This document shows, in pieces, positions 44,698-53,201 of a stretch of 64,000 bases of DNA. Source of the stretch: an uncultured Sutterella sp. (GTDB taxonomy: Bacteria > Pseudomonadota > Gammaproteobacteria > Burkholderiales > Burkholderiaceae_F); assembly GCA_900544345.1 (NCBI GenBank), contig UQUR01000008.1, positions 1 to 64,000 on the forward strand, in the 5' to 3' direction. The notes under the pieces are model-generated. The model was given only the letters and a program-made list of their open reading frames with translations. It did not search any database and was not told the origin of the DNA. Numbering within the stretch: the first letter of the stretch is position 1; each line of letters begins with the position of its first letter. A program made the position numbers and the translations under genes.

Positions 44698-44919
44698 TTA
44701 GGCTCCCCTTACAATAGAAAGGCGCTTTTTATACTCTTCGGCTTCTTCGCTACTGAGTTTTTCAGCTTCTTCAACGATCATATTGGGGATATTATCTTTA
44801 ACTGCAAAAGCAAGTTTGCAGCGCGGACAAACCAAAACTGACTTTTCGGCATCCCAAACGATTGCCCCCTTGCAAATGGGGCAGACTAATGTACTGGTTA
44901 AACGCGGGTCAAGTGACAT
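44698..44919 (-). CDS. Trm112-like zinc-ribbon protein (UPF0434, YcaR family)
   Basis: A 73-residue protein with a four-cysteine zinc ribbon: CPIC (14-17) and CPRC (about 32-35). It belongs to the Trm112/YcaR family. Eukaryotic Trm112 activates methyltransferases; the bacterial role in this lpxK-kdsB context is not settled. It is separated by 1 bp from both lpxK and kdsB. Confidence 0.92.
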   Translation of the reverse strand: MSLDPRLTSTLVCPICKGAIVWDAEKSVLVCPRCKLAFAVKDNIPNMIVEEAEKLSSEEAEEYKKRLSIVRGA

Positions 44920-44920
44920 T

Positions 44921-45931
44921 TTAATTTGAGGCCTTTTCTTTCAATTTATGTTCAATAAGATCCACCAGGTAAGGGTCAATATCGACTAAATATTCCACCG
45001 TATAAATTCTTGTATCCTTTGCAATTTCAGGTTGCTGTCGGCACTTTACGGCATCCTTTCCGGTGATCAGGATAAGCTCTTCTGGACGGTTTTTAAATGG
45101 GTTTTCGTCGAAGGCATAGTGATCGCCTAACTCCATTTCCGGCCCTTCTATATCATGAGCTCTGAGCATCGCAAAAAAGCGACCGGGAGCGGCAATACCG
45201 GCAGCCGCTAAAACCGGCTTTTTCATTTCGGCAATTGCCTCGAGTGTCATTGTACGTGTTCCATCCAATGACTTTGCTCGACCTAGCGTTGCGGTTGCTG
45301 CAAAGCGAGGAGTCCGACTGTCGAAAGTATCCTCTGTTGCATTTAAAACGATGGCATCCACTTCATCTAGGCGGGAGGGTGGTTCACGGAGAGGACCGGC
45401 AGGCAGTACCCAACCGTTTCCAAGGCCTCTCGCACCGACAACAGCCAATTCCACGTCGCGGGCCAATGAATAATGTTGCAATCCGTCATCAGAGATAATG
45501 AGATCACATTCAGGGTGTTTATCGAGCAGTAACAGCGCCGCAGCAACCCGGTCTCTGGCTACAGCAACCGGCACCAGAGTCTGCCTGGCAATTAAAAGCG
45601 GTTCATCGCCCACGTTGGCTGCAGGACTGTCGGTATGTACCATTTGAGGTGCATCATCTCTGCGACCGAATCCTCGAGAGACCACTCCGGGGTGGTAGCC
45701 GCGACGCAGTAGTTCTTTAACCAAGGCAATCGTAACGGGTGTTTTACCTGTGCCGCCGACATAAATATTGCCGACCACTACGACCGGGACAGGCAGACGG
45801 TGCGGTTTAGTTTTCAGCCGCCTGTTGCGAGCAATACAGAGAAAGGCTAATGAAAGAGGAGAAAGAGCCCATGCCAAAAGACCTCTTTTAGTCCATTGGC
45901 GATGCAGCCACGATTCAATTGTGGCTCGCAT
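44921..45931 (-). CDS. lpxK: Tetraacyldisaccharide 4'-kinase
   Basis: A 336-residue inner-membrane-associated kinase that phosphorylates the 4' position of the lipid A precursor. An N-terminal hydrophobic helix (LAWALSPLSLAFLCI) is followed by the P-loop GNIYVGGTGKTP near residue 55, and SRGFGRR and SDDGLQHYSLARD motifs. It starts the lpxK-trm112-kdsB run. GGAGA precedes the ATG. Confidence 0.97.
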   Translation of the reverse strand: MRATIESWLHRQWTKRGLLAWALSPLSLAFLCIARNRRLKTKPHRLPVPVVVVGNIYVGGTGKTPVTIALVKELLRRGYHPGVVSRGFGRRDDAPQMVHTDSPAANVGDEPLLIARQTLVPVAVARDRVAAALLLLDKHPECDLIISDDGLQHYSLARDVELAVVGARGLGNGWVLPAGPLREPPSRLDEVDAIVLNATEDTFDSRTPRFAATATLGRAKSLDGTRTMTLEAIAEMKKPVLAAAGIAAPGRFFAMLRAHDIEGPEMELGDHYAFDENPFKNRPEELILITGKDAVKCRQQPEIAKDTRIYTVEYLVDIDPYLVDLIEHKLKEKASN

Positions 45932-46014
45932 GGCAGTCTCCGTTTACGTGAAAAATTGACTCTCGACCCTCAGGGCCGGAACTGTCAGAAAGCATATATT
46001 TTTTCTCTACCTGC

Positions 46015-46043
46015 TTGAAAAAAGCTAACTTATTAATGTTAGC
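46015..46043 (-). terminator. Terminator of the DsbG-like gene
   Basis: GCTAAC (46024-46029) and GTTAGC (46038-46043) form a 6-bp stem; on the minus strand TTTTTTC follows. It is about 50 bp beyond the stop codon. Confidence 0.7.
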
Positions 46044-46089
46044 AAATATGCAGAAAAGCGACTCAGATTTTTCGTAAGATCAAACAATT

Positions 46090-46677
46090 CTAAAGTTCAA
46101 ACAGCTGCTTTAATTCCTCGATTGTTAATCGTTCGTCAAAGGGCAGATATTGGCCCTTTGAATTCTTGAAGACACCGTAAGGAACAGCTCGGCAGCCCGC
46201 CCGTCTGTGAAGTTTGGTATTAGTCCAAACTTTATCGCGTATCTCTACCGGCAACTTTTCTACAAGGCCATAGTGAATGCCGCGAAACTCAATATCAGTA
46301 AAGTGAGCAAAATGTTCCTCAAGTTTAGCCAAAGGATCTTTGTCAATCAGAATGGTGGTTGCCTGAGGTTCGGAGTGAATATTCATGAAAGAAATCGGGC
46401 AGAACACGAATTCAATCTTATCCATAAAAGGAGCAAGTTTTCGATGAAGCTGCCAGCAATCTCTGCATTGGGTATCAAATGCGACATAGGCTTTAGGGCG
46501 GCCCGCTTGTCCTTTTGAAGAAATCCCGGTCCCTTCCTTTTCGAAAGACTCGTACATCTTTTTGCCATCCCAAATCACTGGAACAGAAGCTGGAGCGGCA
46601 TGAGCTGAGAAAGTACCCAGAGTCAGTAAAGAGGCAATACCGCCGATGAGTGTGTCGCGTCGCGAGAATTCTTGCAT
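46090..46677 (-). CDS. DsbG/DsbC-like thioredoxin-fold periplasmic protein with Tat-type signal
   Basis: A 195-residue exported protein. The N-terminus has SRRDTLIGGIASLLTLG ending in AHA, matching a twin-arginine signal with a weak hydrophobic core. The thioredoxin-like domain has a CxxC active site, CRDC, at about residues 71-74, and a cis-proline loop VPYG near 166. This resembles the catalytic domain of DsbC/DsbG, but the N-terminal dimerisation domain is missing. It probably reduces or isomerises disulfides outside the cytoplasm. Two further cysteines (FCPIS, AGCRA) could form a structural pair. AGGAG precedes the ATG. Confidence 0.78.
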   Translation of the reverse strand: MQEFSRRDTLIGGIASLLTLGTFSAHAAPASVPVIWDGKKMYESFEKEGTGISSKGQAGRPKAYVAFDTQCRDCWQLHRKLAPFMDKIEFVFCPISFMNIHSEPQATTILIDKDPLAKLEEHFAHFTDIEFRGIHYGLVEKLPVEIRDKVWTNTKLHRRAGCRAVPYGVFKNSKGQYLPFDERLTIEELKQLFEL

Positions 46678-46733
46678 ATCAAGCTCCTATAGGCATCGTA
46701 TCAATTGTACGTACAAAATCACCGGAGCATGCA

Positions 46734-47627
46734 TCAGAAATGCACGGTCACTATGCCTTTTTTCAACTGAGCAACGGGATGCCAATCCTGTTTAGCTTTT
46801 CTCAGACCGGCAATACCTAAATCTTCTTCGCGGTTTAAGTACTCAATGCAAAGTGGCAAACTTTTTGCAAACGCTTGAGATAATGCCGGGTAGGCTCCTG
46901 GTACGGCACGGGTTGCTTTTTCGATGTGCACTGACAAAATGTCTGGAGCACTTCTTGCACCGTAGGTAAAGCCCAGTATCCGGCCGCTGTCATGCAGAAT
47001 TCCTCCGTATACTGGCAAATCATCCCAATTGGTTATAACTGTCTCAATAGCCTGACGTTCTTGAAGAAGCCCCTCGTTCATTTCCCTACCGTCATACCAT
47101 TCGTTCAAAAAAGCTATGCAGGCATCGTGCATATCAGAGGTATAGATATCAAATTTAGCTTCAGGACAGGCTTTGTAGAAACGCTTTACAAAATTTCTCT
47201 TGCTGTGAAAGTGAGATCCTGGTAAATCAACAAAGTCAGAGCAGGCATAGACATAATCCCAGCGATCGGGATTATTTTCAACAATAAATTCAGCACCCGA
47301 GTAGGCAACTTTAAGATCATCCAAGATATGGTCGACTAAGCCGAAAAAGCGCAAGGGTTTATTATCTAAAAAGGCCTTTTGTTTGAGTGCTTCAAAAATT
47401 TCCTCTGTAGCTTTTGTCTGCCCGATCGGCATATAAAAAACAGAGCCAGCATCGAGCTGTCGTTCTAAAATCAGGAAAGAATTGTTAAATTCAAAATACC
47501 GAAATCCGATTTGTATGCCGCGACTAAGCAAAGACACGGGGCTTAAGTCACAGTCCCCATTTCCGAATTTGGGGAGATACTTTTCAATAATAGGTAAATC
47601 GTCCCTAGAAAATAATTTCAATTCCAT
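46734..47627 (-). CDS. DUF2156 protein (phosphatidylglycerol lysyltransferase C-terminal-like domain)
   Basis: A 297-residue soluble protein made of two GNAT-like halves, as in the C-terminal catalytic domain of MprF. The diagnostic end motif NREEDLGIAGLRKAKQDWHPV is present, and FHSKRNFVKRFYKACP fits the family middle. It lacks MprF's membrane flippase part, so it may aminoacylate something other than lipid, or be an acyltransferase. The function of these stand-alone proteins is unknown. It is divergent from xseA. Confidence 0.82.
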   Translation of the reverse strand: MELKLFSRDDLPIIEKYLPKFGNGDCDLSPVSLLSRGIQIGFRYFEFNNSFLILERQLDAGSVFYMPIGQTKATEEIFEALKQKAFLDNKPLRFFGLVDHILDDLKVAYSGAEFIVENNPDRWDYVYACSDFVDLPGSHFHSKRNFVKRFYKACPEAKFDIYTSDMHDACIAFLNEWYDGREMNEGLLQERQAIETVITNWDDLPVYGGILHDSGRILGFTYGARSAPDILSVHIEKATRAVPGAYPALSQAFAKSLPLCIEYLNREEDLGIAGLRKAKQDWHPVAQLKKGIVTVHF

Positions 47628-47730
47628 AATCCGCTTTCTATATTAAAACTCGTAAACATTACGATAGTTAAAAGGATTTTGCAATTGACTTTTCGTTAAA
47701 ATTCCTGAAATCAATTGAACGAATAGTTTT

Positions 47731-49068
47731 ATGTATTTTCATCAAGAAAATCCCTTTCATTCTGAGACGGTCTGGACAGTTTCTGAACTCAATGACAGTG
47801 TCTCGCAATGTCTTGAGATAAATTTCCCTCCCCTTTGGGTCAGTGGAGAAGTTCGGGGGTTTACTCGTGCGGCATCAGGTCATTGGTACTTTACGTTAAA
47901 AGATGAAACGGGTGAATTATCCTGTGCGATGTTCTCTGGCAGTAACCGCCGAATGAATTTTCAGCCCAAAACAGGTGACCATCTGGAGGTTCACGGTCAG
48001 GTGAGTGTGTACCGGGCTCGAGGATCCTATCAGATGGTTGTCGATACGGTGAGACGTGCCGGAATGGGTGAATTGTACGAGAGGTTTCTAAGGCTGAAAG
48101 AAAAGCTTCAGGCAGAGGGGCTCTTTGATACTGACCGGAAAAAAACTCTGAAGCGTATCTATACCAAAATCGGCGTGGTGACGAGTCTGAAGGCTGCAGC
48201 ATTACGAGATGTTTTAACAACATTGCGTCGACGCGCACCCTATGCCAAGATCAGTATTTTTGAAACTGCAGTTCAGGGCGAAGAAGCCCCGGGAGAAATC
48301 ATCAGAGCTTTGAAAAAAGCAGATGAAAGCGCTGAAACGGAAGTTATTTTATTGGTCCGTGGTGGGGGATCTCTTCAAGACCTCTGGGCTTTTAACGACG
48401 AGGCACTGGCCCATGTGCTCGCTAATTTATCAAAGCCTGTAGTTGTTGGAGTAGGGCATGAAAGTGATGTAACTATTGCCGATTGGGTGGCAGATTTAAG
48501 GGCTGCGACGCCGACCGCTGCTGCTGAACACGTTACCGAAAGTGCCCAAGTGTTGCTACGGGAAATTAAAGAAATACAGCAATCCCTCAGTTTTGCTTTT
48601 AACCATACATGGGCAGAGCGAGCTCAGCTTATTGATTCTCTTTTTAGGGAAATGCCAGATCCCGTTAAGGAGCTTTCTCAGGCACAGACGCTTTTAAGTC
48701 AAAATAACCATTTACTTGCTGCACTAATGCAAACTCAATGGAAAGTAAAATCAGAAAATGTACGTTCTCTCAGAAGCTCATTAGTGCATCCAAGTAGCCG
48801 AGTGTTTGCTGAAAAAGAAAAATGTTTGCGTTTGGCTGAGCAACTTGAGCCTATGCTGCTTCAGCGACTGCAAATGTTGGAACATAACCGATCAGCTTTG
48901 ACTGAACTTATGACGGAATTAAGTCCGGAGGCAATTTTGAAAAAGGGATACAGTTATGTGACTGATCGAGAGGGACAGTTCATCAAAAGCTCACAAAATC
49001 TGCCCCAAGGAGAGTCTCTTGACATACATTGGCATGACGGAGAGGCGAAAGTTCGCGTCATTGAATAA
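47731..49068 (+). CDS. xseA: Exodeoxyribonuclease VII large subunit
   Basis: A 445-residue nuclease subunit. The N-terminal OB domain (about 10-105) contains LWVSGEVRGFTRAASGHWYF and is followed by the catalytic domain with IGVVTSLKAAALRDVL, RGGGSLQDLWAFND and GVGHESDVTIADWVAD. A coiled-coil domain (about 265-380) and a C-terminal KGYSYVTD segment follow. The small subunit XseB is not in this window. XseA degrades single-stranded DNA and with sodB forms a common gene pair in Burkholderiales. Confidence 0.96.
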   Translation: MYFHQENPFHSETVWTVSELNDSVSQCLEINFPPLWVSGEVRGFTRAASGHWYFTLKDETGELSCAMFSGSNRRMNFQPKTGDHLEVHGQVSVYRARGSYQMVVDTVRRAGMGELYERFLRLKEKLQAEGLFDTDRKKTLKRIYTKIGVVTSLKAAALRDVLTTLRRRAPYAKISIFETAVQGEEAPGEIIRALKKADESAETEVILLVRGGGSLQDLWAFNDEALAHVLANLSKPVVVGVGHESDVTIADWVADLRAATPTAAAEHVTESAQVLLREIKEIQQSLSFAFNHTWAERAQLIDSLFREMPDPVKELSQAQTLLSQNNHLLAALMQTQWKVKSENVRSLRSSLVHPSSRVFAEKEKCLRLAEQLEPMLLQRLQMLEHNRSALTELMTELSPEAILKKGYSYVTDREGQFIKSSQNLPQGESLDIHWHDGEAKVRVIE

Positions 49069-49155
49069 TTAAATCAGCTCACTTGCTTTTTTCTATCGCA
49101 GACGTTCAGGGGGCCTCTTTTTGCGTACAATGAGAAAAAAATTTAGGAGAGAGAA

Positions 49156-49755
49156 ATGCCTTTTCAATTACCCACGTTAGCTTTTCCGATGAATGCCCTG
49201 GCTCCGGCCATGTCTGAAGAGACGATGCAGTACCACTACGGTAAGCACCATCAGACGTATCTGACCAATTTAAATACCGCTATTCAAGGCACGCCTTTTG
49301 AATCCATGTCTTTGGAAGAAATTGTGCTTGCAAGCGACGGTATCAATCAGGGTGTATTCAATAACGCAGCCCAAGCCTGGAACCATGCCTTTTTCTGGAT
49401 GTGTCTGAACCCTAAAGGCGGAGATAAGCCTCAAGGTGAATTGTTAAGAAAGATTGAAGAACGTTGGGGCTCTTTTGAAGCTTTCCGTGAACAATTTATT
49501 GCAAGCGCAGCGGGCAATTTCGGCTCCGGCTGGACGTGGCTTGTGCTGACGCCGCAAAAGACGCTTGAGATTGTCAATACGTCCAATGCCGGTACGCAGT
49601 TAGCCAGTGACAATACGCCTCTGATGGTTGTAGACGTTTGGGAACACGCTTATTACATTGATTACCGTAATTCCCGTCCCAATTATCTCAATGCGTTATT
49701 TGATCATCTGATCGATTGGGAATTTGTGGCGCGCAATTACTATAACGCCAAGTAA
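49156..49755 (+). CDS. sodB: Superoxide dismutase (Fe or Mn type)
   Basis: A 199-residue dismutase. Metal ligands are readable as His27 (YHYGKHHQTY), the His of NHAFFW near residue 75, and Asp and His in DVWEHAYY near 157-161. Gln/Gly context (AAQAWNHAFFW, GSGWTWLV) favours the iron enzyme. TTAGGAGAGAG precedes the ATG. It suits a microaerophilic or oxygen-exposed anaerobe. A terminator overlaps the end of the opposing gene. Confidence 0.95.
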   Translation: MPFQLPTLAFPMNALAPAMSEETMQYHYGKHHQTYLTNLNTAIQGTPFESMSLEEIVLASDGINQGVFNNAAQAWNHAFFWMCLNPKGGDKPQGELLRKIEERWGSFEAFREQFIASAAGNFGSGWTWLVLTPQKTLEIVNTSNAGTQLASDNTPLMVVDVWEHAYYIDYRNSRPNYLNALFDHLIDWEFVARNYYNAK

Positions 49756-49778
49756 TTTTCTGTTGCTCAGACAGATAC

Positions 49779-49810
49779 TAAAGGCCTCTGGTTCTCAGGG
49801 GCTTTTTCTT
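49779..49810 (+). terminator. Terminator after sodB
   Basis: AAAGGCCTCTG (49780-49790) pairs imperfectly with CAGGGGCTTT (49796-49805), followed by TTCTTT. It overlaps the 3' end of the convergent DUF192 gene and could act for both. Confidence 0.7.
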
Positions 49811-50274
49811 TGAGGTGTGTCGGACAACTGAGCACCCGCAGAAATATGGTTTTTGTTGAACCATCCGCTGTTCATTTCCAAAGCCCAGCGAATAGGTCTG
49901 ATAGAGCAGTGCGTATTTTGAGTTTGGGCTTTCATGTGCCGGATGTTGATTAATTTGGCTTTTTCATCAAAAAAGGCGACATCCAAATCAATTGGGACAT
50001 CCTTCATCCACATACAGACAGTCCTTGAAGGATTAAAGACAAAGAGCATTCCTGTATTGTCTTTTAAGAAGTGCCGTCCCTGAAGTCCTTTTTGCTGTTG
50101 AGCTTCAGTGGTGGCGACTTCAACTTCAATCTGGTGATTGTCAATATAAAGGGTTTCGGCCGAGCTCAAAGAAGATAAGACACATAAGCTAAAAAAAGAA
50201 AAACTGCGCGCGTAACTCAAGGTTACAGCACGCGCAGTTTTGAGCAAAGAATACACTGTGCTCATGACAAACAC
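49795..50274 (-). CDS. Exported DUF192 protein
   Basis: A 159-residue protein with a signal peptide whose hydrophobic core is SFSFFSLCVLSSL, cleaved around SSAE near residue 40. The DUF192 domain follows, with QQKGLQGRHFL, FVFNPSRTVCMWMKDVPIDLDVAFFD and ALEMNSGWF. Function is unknown; the fold is a small beta-barrel found in many bacteria. Codons 12-28 coincide with an intrinsic terminator that ends the upstream cold-shock gene, and the start lies only 6 bp after that gene. An ATG at 50265 is also possible. Confidence 0.82.
   Translation of the reverse strand: MFVMSTVYSLLKTARAVTLSYARSFSFFSLCVLSSLSSAETLYIDNHQIEVEVATTEAQQQKGLQGRHFLKDNTGMLFVFNPSRTVCMWMKDVPIDLDVAFFDEKAKLINIRHMKAQTQNTHCSIRPIRWALEMNSGWFNKNHISAGAQLSDTPQRKSP
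50191..50241 (-). terminator. Terminator of the cold-shock gene, inside the DUF192 coding sequence
   Basis: AAACTGCGCG (minus strand, 50240-50231) pairs perfectly over 10 bp with CGCGCAGTTT (50210-50201); inside, GTAAC/GTTAC extends the stem. A T-rich tract of 13 bases (TTTTTCTTTTTTT) follows. It is one of the strongest terminators in the window, yet it lies within codons 12-28 of the next gene. Confidence 0.8.
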
Positions 50275-50280
50275 AGCCCT

Positions 50281-50511
50281 CTAGCTTGCCGCGTCGTCGG
50301 TCTTCATTGGCGAGGGAATCACGCGCGTAGCGTGCAATCCGCGTTCGGATTGTTCGAATTCAAACTCGACCCGTTGATTGGTTTGCAAGGTCTTGCGACC
50401 GGGCATTTCAATGGAACGGAAATGCACAAACACTTCCCGATCCTGACCGTCGGGGATAATGAATCCGTAACCTTTGGCATCCGAGAACCATTTCACAGTA
50501 CCGGAATTCAT
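50281..50511 (-). CDS. Cold-shock domain protein (CspA family)
   Basis: A 76-residue cold-shock protein. RNP1 is KGYGFI and RNP2 is VFVHF, with the opening NSGTVKWFSDAKGYGFI typical of the family. It binds single-stranded RNA/DNA. The ATG at 50511 has AAAGGAAG upstream; the reading frame extends ten codons further but without support. A TTGACT at 50652-50647 on the minus strand could be its -35 element, giving a leader of roughly 100 nt, as in cspA mRNAs. A 10-residue C-terminal tail is extra to the minimal domain. Confidence 0.95.
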   Translation of the reverse strand: MNSGTVKWFSDAKGYGFIIPDGQDREVFVHFRSIEMPGRKTLQTNQRVEFEFEQSERGLHATRVIPSPMKTDDAAS

Positions 50512-50702
50512 AAAACTTCCTTTAAAAGAAAGCAAAGGCAACCTAGAGAGAGTTCTATTTGTCTGCTTTCATTTTCCATCATAGGCTTATTTACGAGCAT
50601 TGAGTACTTTTTTATTAATTATTTTTAACGAGATTTTGATTGCGTCAGTCAAAGAAAAATACAACGCTTGGTCTCACCACTGTCTTTTTCATTACAAATG
50701 AA

Positions 50703-50708
50703 TATAAT
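50703..50708 (+). promoter_or_regulatory. TATAAT -10 element of the ABC-transporter operon
   Basis: A perfect TATAAT lies 10 bp upstream of the Fur-type site. The -35 candidate 17 bp before it (CTGTCT, 50680-50685) is weak, so an activator or a different start may be involved. Expected transcription start about 50715. Confidence 0.5.
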
Positions 50709-50717
50709 AACGAAAAC

Positions 50718-50742
50718 GATTATCAGAATCATTCTCATTATC
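50718..50742. promoter_or_regulatory. Fur-box array upstream of the ABC-transporter operon
   Basis: Read on the minus strand the 25 bp consist of GATAAT, GAGAAT, GATTCT and GATAAT hexamers in tandem plus one base. This is the NAT(A/T)AT hexamer array recognised by Fur; a 19-bp window matches the classical Fur box at about 14 of 19 positions. It covers the expected transcription start and ends one base before the permease ATG. This is a visible match, not a measured binding site. Confidence 0.75.
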
Positions 50743-50743
50743 G

Positions 50744-51496
50744 ATGCTGCAAGGACGATTCCTTCAACTTTCAGTCATTCCCATTGTGATTTTTTCCCTT
50801 TGGGTTTTGTGTGCGAAGTACTCCGATATTTCGCCGATTCTGTTACCCGCGCCGCAATCTGTTCTGGAGACCTTTAAAGAACTTTTAGTATCCGGGGAGT
50901 TAATTGAGCACATTGTTTCCAGTGCTAAAAGGACGTTGAGTGGTTTTGCGCTATCGAGTTTCATTGGAATCTTGCTTGCGTTGATTTTTTCTCAAAGCCC
51001 CTTAGCAAAAAATTTAGGCTACTTTGTTGTCGAAGCAGCCCGTGTTACTCCTCCTTTGGCATTGATTCCGCTGTTGATTTTATGGCTTGGCATTGAAGAA
51101 GCACCCAAAGTGGCCATTGTTTTTCTATCAAGCTTTTTTCCCATTTATCTGAATGCGCTCACAGCGATTGAATCGGTGGAACTCAAATTAAAAGAAGTTG
51201 CGAAAACGCTGCACTTCAGCGCCTGGGAGACTTTTCGGTTACTGACAATTCCTGCGGCGTTGCCGGGAATTCTGACAGGACTTCGCGTCGGTTTCGGCTA
51301 CAGCTGGCGTGCTTTGGTCGGTGCAGAGCTAATTGCTGCTTCCAGCGGGTTGGGTTTCATGATCAGTGAAGCGAGCGAATTTTCTAAAACTTCTGTTGTT
51401 TTTGTTGGCATCTTTTCCATCATTGTGATCGGTGTTTTCATGGATTGGTTGCTTTCTTCGCTTATCAAGCGTTATGCAAAATTCTTTTCTGTGTGA
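50744..51496 (+). CDS. ABC transporter permease (SsuC/TauC/NMT1-type)
   Basis: A 250-residue inner-membrane permease with six predicted membrane segments. The EAA loop (about residues 130-160, ALTAIESVELKLKEVAKTL) and LTGLRVGFGYSWRALVGAEL are typical of nitrate/sulfonate/taurine or thiamine-precursor ABC permeases. It is the first gene of a four-gene operon. The ATG directly follows the Fur-type site and has no Shine-Dalgarno sequence, so translation may be inefficient or leaderless-like. Substrate unknown. Confidence 0.88.
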   Translation: MLQGRFLQLSVIPIVIFSLWVLCAKYSDISPILLPAPQSVLETFKELLVSGELIEHIVSSAKRTLSGFALSSFIGILLALIFSQSPLAKNLGYFVVEAARVTPPLALIPLLILWLGIEEAPKVAIVFLSSFFPIYLNALTAIESVELKLKEVAKTLHFSAWETFRLLTIPAALPGILTGLRVGFGYSWRALVGAELIAASSGLGFMISEASEFSKTSVVFVGIFSIIVIGVFMDWLLSSLIKRYAKFFSV

Positions 51497-51504
51497 CTGG
51501 AGCC

Positions 51505-52254
51505 ATGTTTTCTATTGAATGCCGCAATCTCAGTAAAGAATTTCACAGTGCAAACGGCTCAATAAAGCCGGTAGACGGACTTTCATTGAGTTTTAAGGCC
51601 GGGGAAATCCACGCGGTAATTGGAGAAAGCGGGTGTGGGAAAACAACGCTTTTACGTCTGATTGCCGGACTGGAAACTTCAGATTCGGGGACAGTAAATT
51701 TTTTACCCGAAGAAAGATCTCCGACAATTTCCATCGTCTTTCAGGAACCGCGCTTATTTCCGTGGTTTACCGTCGAAAAAAACGTTGCTTTGTCTGTCAG
51801 GCATTTAGATACAGATGCGCAGCAAGAAAAAGTCAGCAGGGTTCTTGAGTTGGTTGGACTTTCCCGATGCAAACATCTTTTCCCTTCTCAATTATCGGGC
51901 GGAATGGCTCAGCGTGTGGGGCTCGCCCGTGCGTTATGTCCTGAGCCCGACATTTTGCTTTTAGACGAAGCCTTCAGTGCACTCGATGCGCTGACACGCT
52001 CGAAGATTTACCCCGAATTTATACGAATTCATGAAAGGCAGCCGGTAACGACCGTATTGGTAACTCACGATGTGACAGAAGCAGTGCTGCTTTCACGCAA
52101 TATTTTCCGCTTGGGGCACGGCAGGCTCCTTAAAACCTATTGTGTTGATCAGCCGTATCCAAGAACTTTGGCGACAGTCGGAGTGGGAAGCTTGATTGAA
52201 GATATTTTGAACGATTTTTTAACTGTAACAAAAGGGGATCACTATGAAGCTTAA
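51505..52254 (+). CDS. ABC transporter ATP-binding protein (SsuB/TauB-type)
   Basis: A 249-residue ATPase. Walker A is GESGCGKTT (about 45-53), the Q-loop is VFQEPRLFPW, the signature LSGGMAQRVGLARAL, and Walker B ILLLDEAFSALD with the switch His in VTHDVTEA. It energises the permease. The ATG at 51505 lies 8 bp after the permease stop; the frame is open further upstream but overlaps the permease. The 3' end overlaps the binding-protein gene by 11 bp. Confidence 0.92.
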   Translation: MFSIECRNLSKEFHSANGSIKPVDGLSLSFKAGEIHAVIGESGCGKTTLLRLIAGLETSDSGTVNFLPEERSPTISIVFQEPRLFPWFTVEKNVALSVRHLDTDAQQEKVSRVLELVGLSRCKHLFPSQLSGGMAQRVGLARALCPEPDILLLDEAFSALDALTRSKIYPEFIRIHERQPVTTVLVTHDVTEAVLLSRNIFRLGHGRLLKTYCVDQPYPRTLATVGVGSLIEDILNDFLTVTKGDHYEA

Positions 52255-53185
52255 GGTTTGTTTGGCAGCGATGCTGTCTTGTGCAGTTGGTTTGGCTTGC
52301 GCCCAGACGATGCCGAAAGAAATCAATATTGCTTACGTAAAAGCACCATTTAATCTTCAAAACATGGTGATGAAGGATCAAAACCTGCTTGAGAAAGCCT
52401 TTGAAAAACACGGCACCAAAGTGAAATGGCACACCATTACTTCGGGTGCCAAACAAACGCAAGCTATGGCTGCCGGTGCTTTGGACTTCTCCGCGGTGAT
52501 GAATACAGCATCGCTGCTGTCGACAAACGGTGCGGGCAATCCCGTTTTGATTGCCAACGGCGTGGCTCACCCGGCGGATACTTTCGCGATTGTCGGTAAA
52601 CCCGGCAAGGCAATGACTGTTAAAGATTTGAAAGGAAAGAAAGTAGCCGGTCCTCGCGGGACGGTTTTGCATCAATTGTTGGTTGCAGCTTTGCTTAAAG
52701 AAGGAATGTCCATTGATGATGTCGAATTTTTGTCAATGGATCAGCCTGCCGCTCTCTCAGCTATGTTAAGCGGCAATGTTGATGCTTCGCTTCAAGCTGC
52801 AAGCGGCATTATCAAAGCAGAACAGGCCGGAGCCAAAGTTATCACTACAGCTAAAGGTCTTGTCAACGTGAACTTAGTGATGACCGTTCGACAAGCCTTT
52901 ACTGAGAAATATCCGGAAGCTGTCAAAGAAGTGGTGAAAGTTCAGCGGGATACCCTCAAGTGGATCAGCGAGCATCGTCAGGAAGCGATTGCCTTGGGAG
53001 CCAAGGAACATGGCATCAGCATTAAAGACGCTACCCAATTGGCAGATTGGTCCAATTATTACGATGTCGTAACTGACGAAGATATTAAAGGTCTGCAACA
53101 AGATCAGGACTTTCTGATTGCCAATAAACTGATGCAAAAACCGGTTGACGTCGAAAAACTCGTTTTGCCCGTTGCTCGTCAGTAA
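52244..53185 (+). CDS. NMT1/SsuA-like periplasmic substrate-binding protein
   Basis: A 313-residue exported binding protein. A signal peptide (about residues 1-21, ending GLACA) precedes a two-lobed domain of the SsuA/NMT1 type with EINIAYVKAPFNLQNMVMKD, AAGALDFSAVMNTAS and LKGKKVAGPRGTVLHQLL. There is a Cys in the signal region (GLACAQ) that could form a lipobox, but the classical cut after ACA is also good. The ligand is not recognisable; the family binds sulfonates, nitrate, bicarbonate or pyrimidine precursors. Confidence 0.9.
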   Translation: MKLKVCLAAMLSCAVGLACAQTMPKEINIAYVKAPFNLQNMVMKDQNLLEKAFEKHGTKVKWHTITSGAKQTQAMAAGALDFSAVMNTASLLSTNGAGNPVLIANGVAHPADTFAIVGKPGKAMTVKDLKGKKVAGPRGTVLHQLLVAALLKEGMSIDDVEFLSMDQPAALSAMLSGNVDASLQAASGIIKAEQAGAKVITTAKGLVNVNLVMTVRQAFTEKYPEAVKEVVKVQRDTLKWISEHRQEAIALGAKEHGISIKDATQLADWSNYYDVVTDEDIKGLQQDQDFLIANKLMQKPVDVEKLVLPVARQ

Positions 53186-53201
53186 CTGTAAAGGAGACTG
53201 A

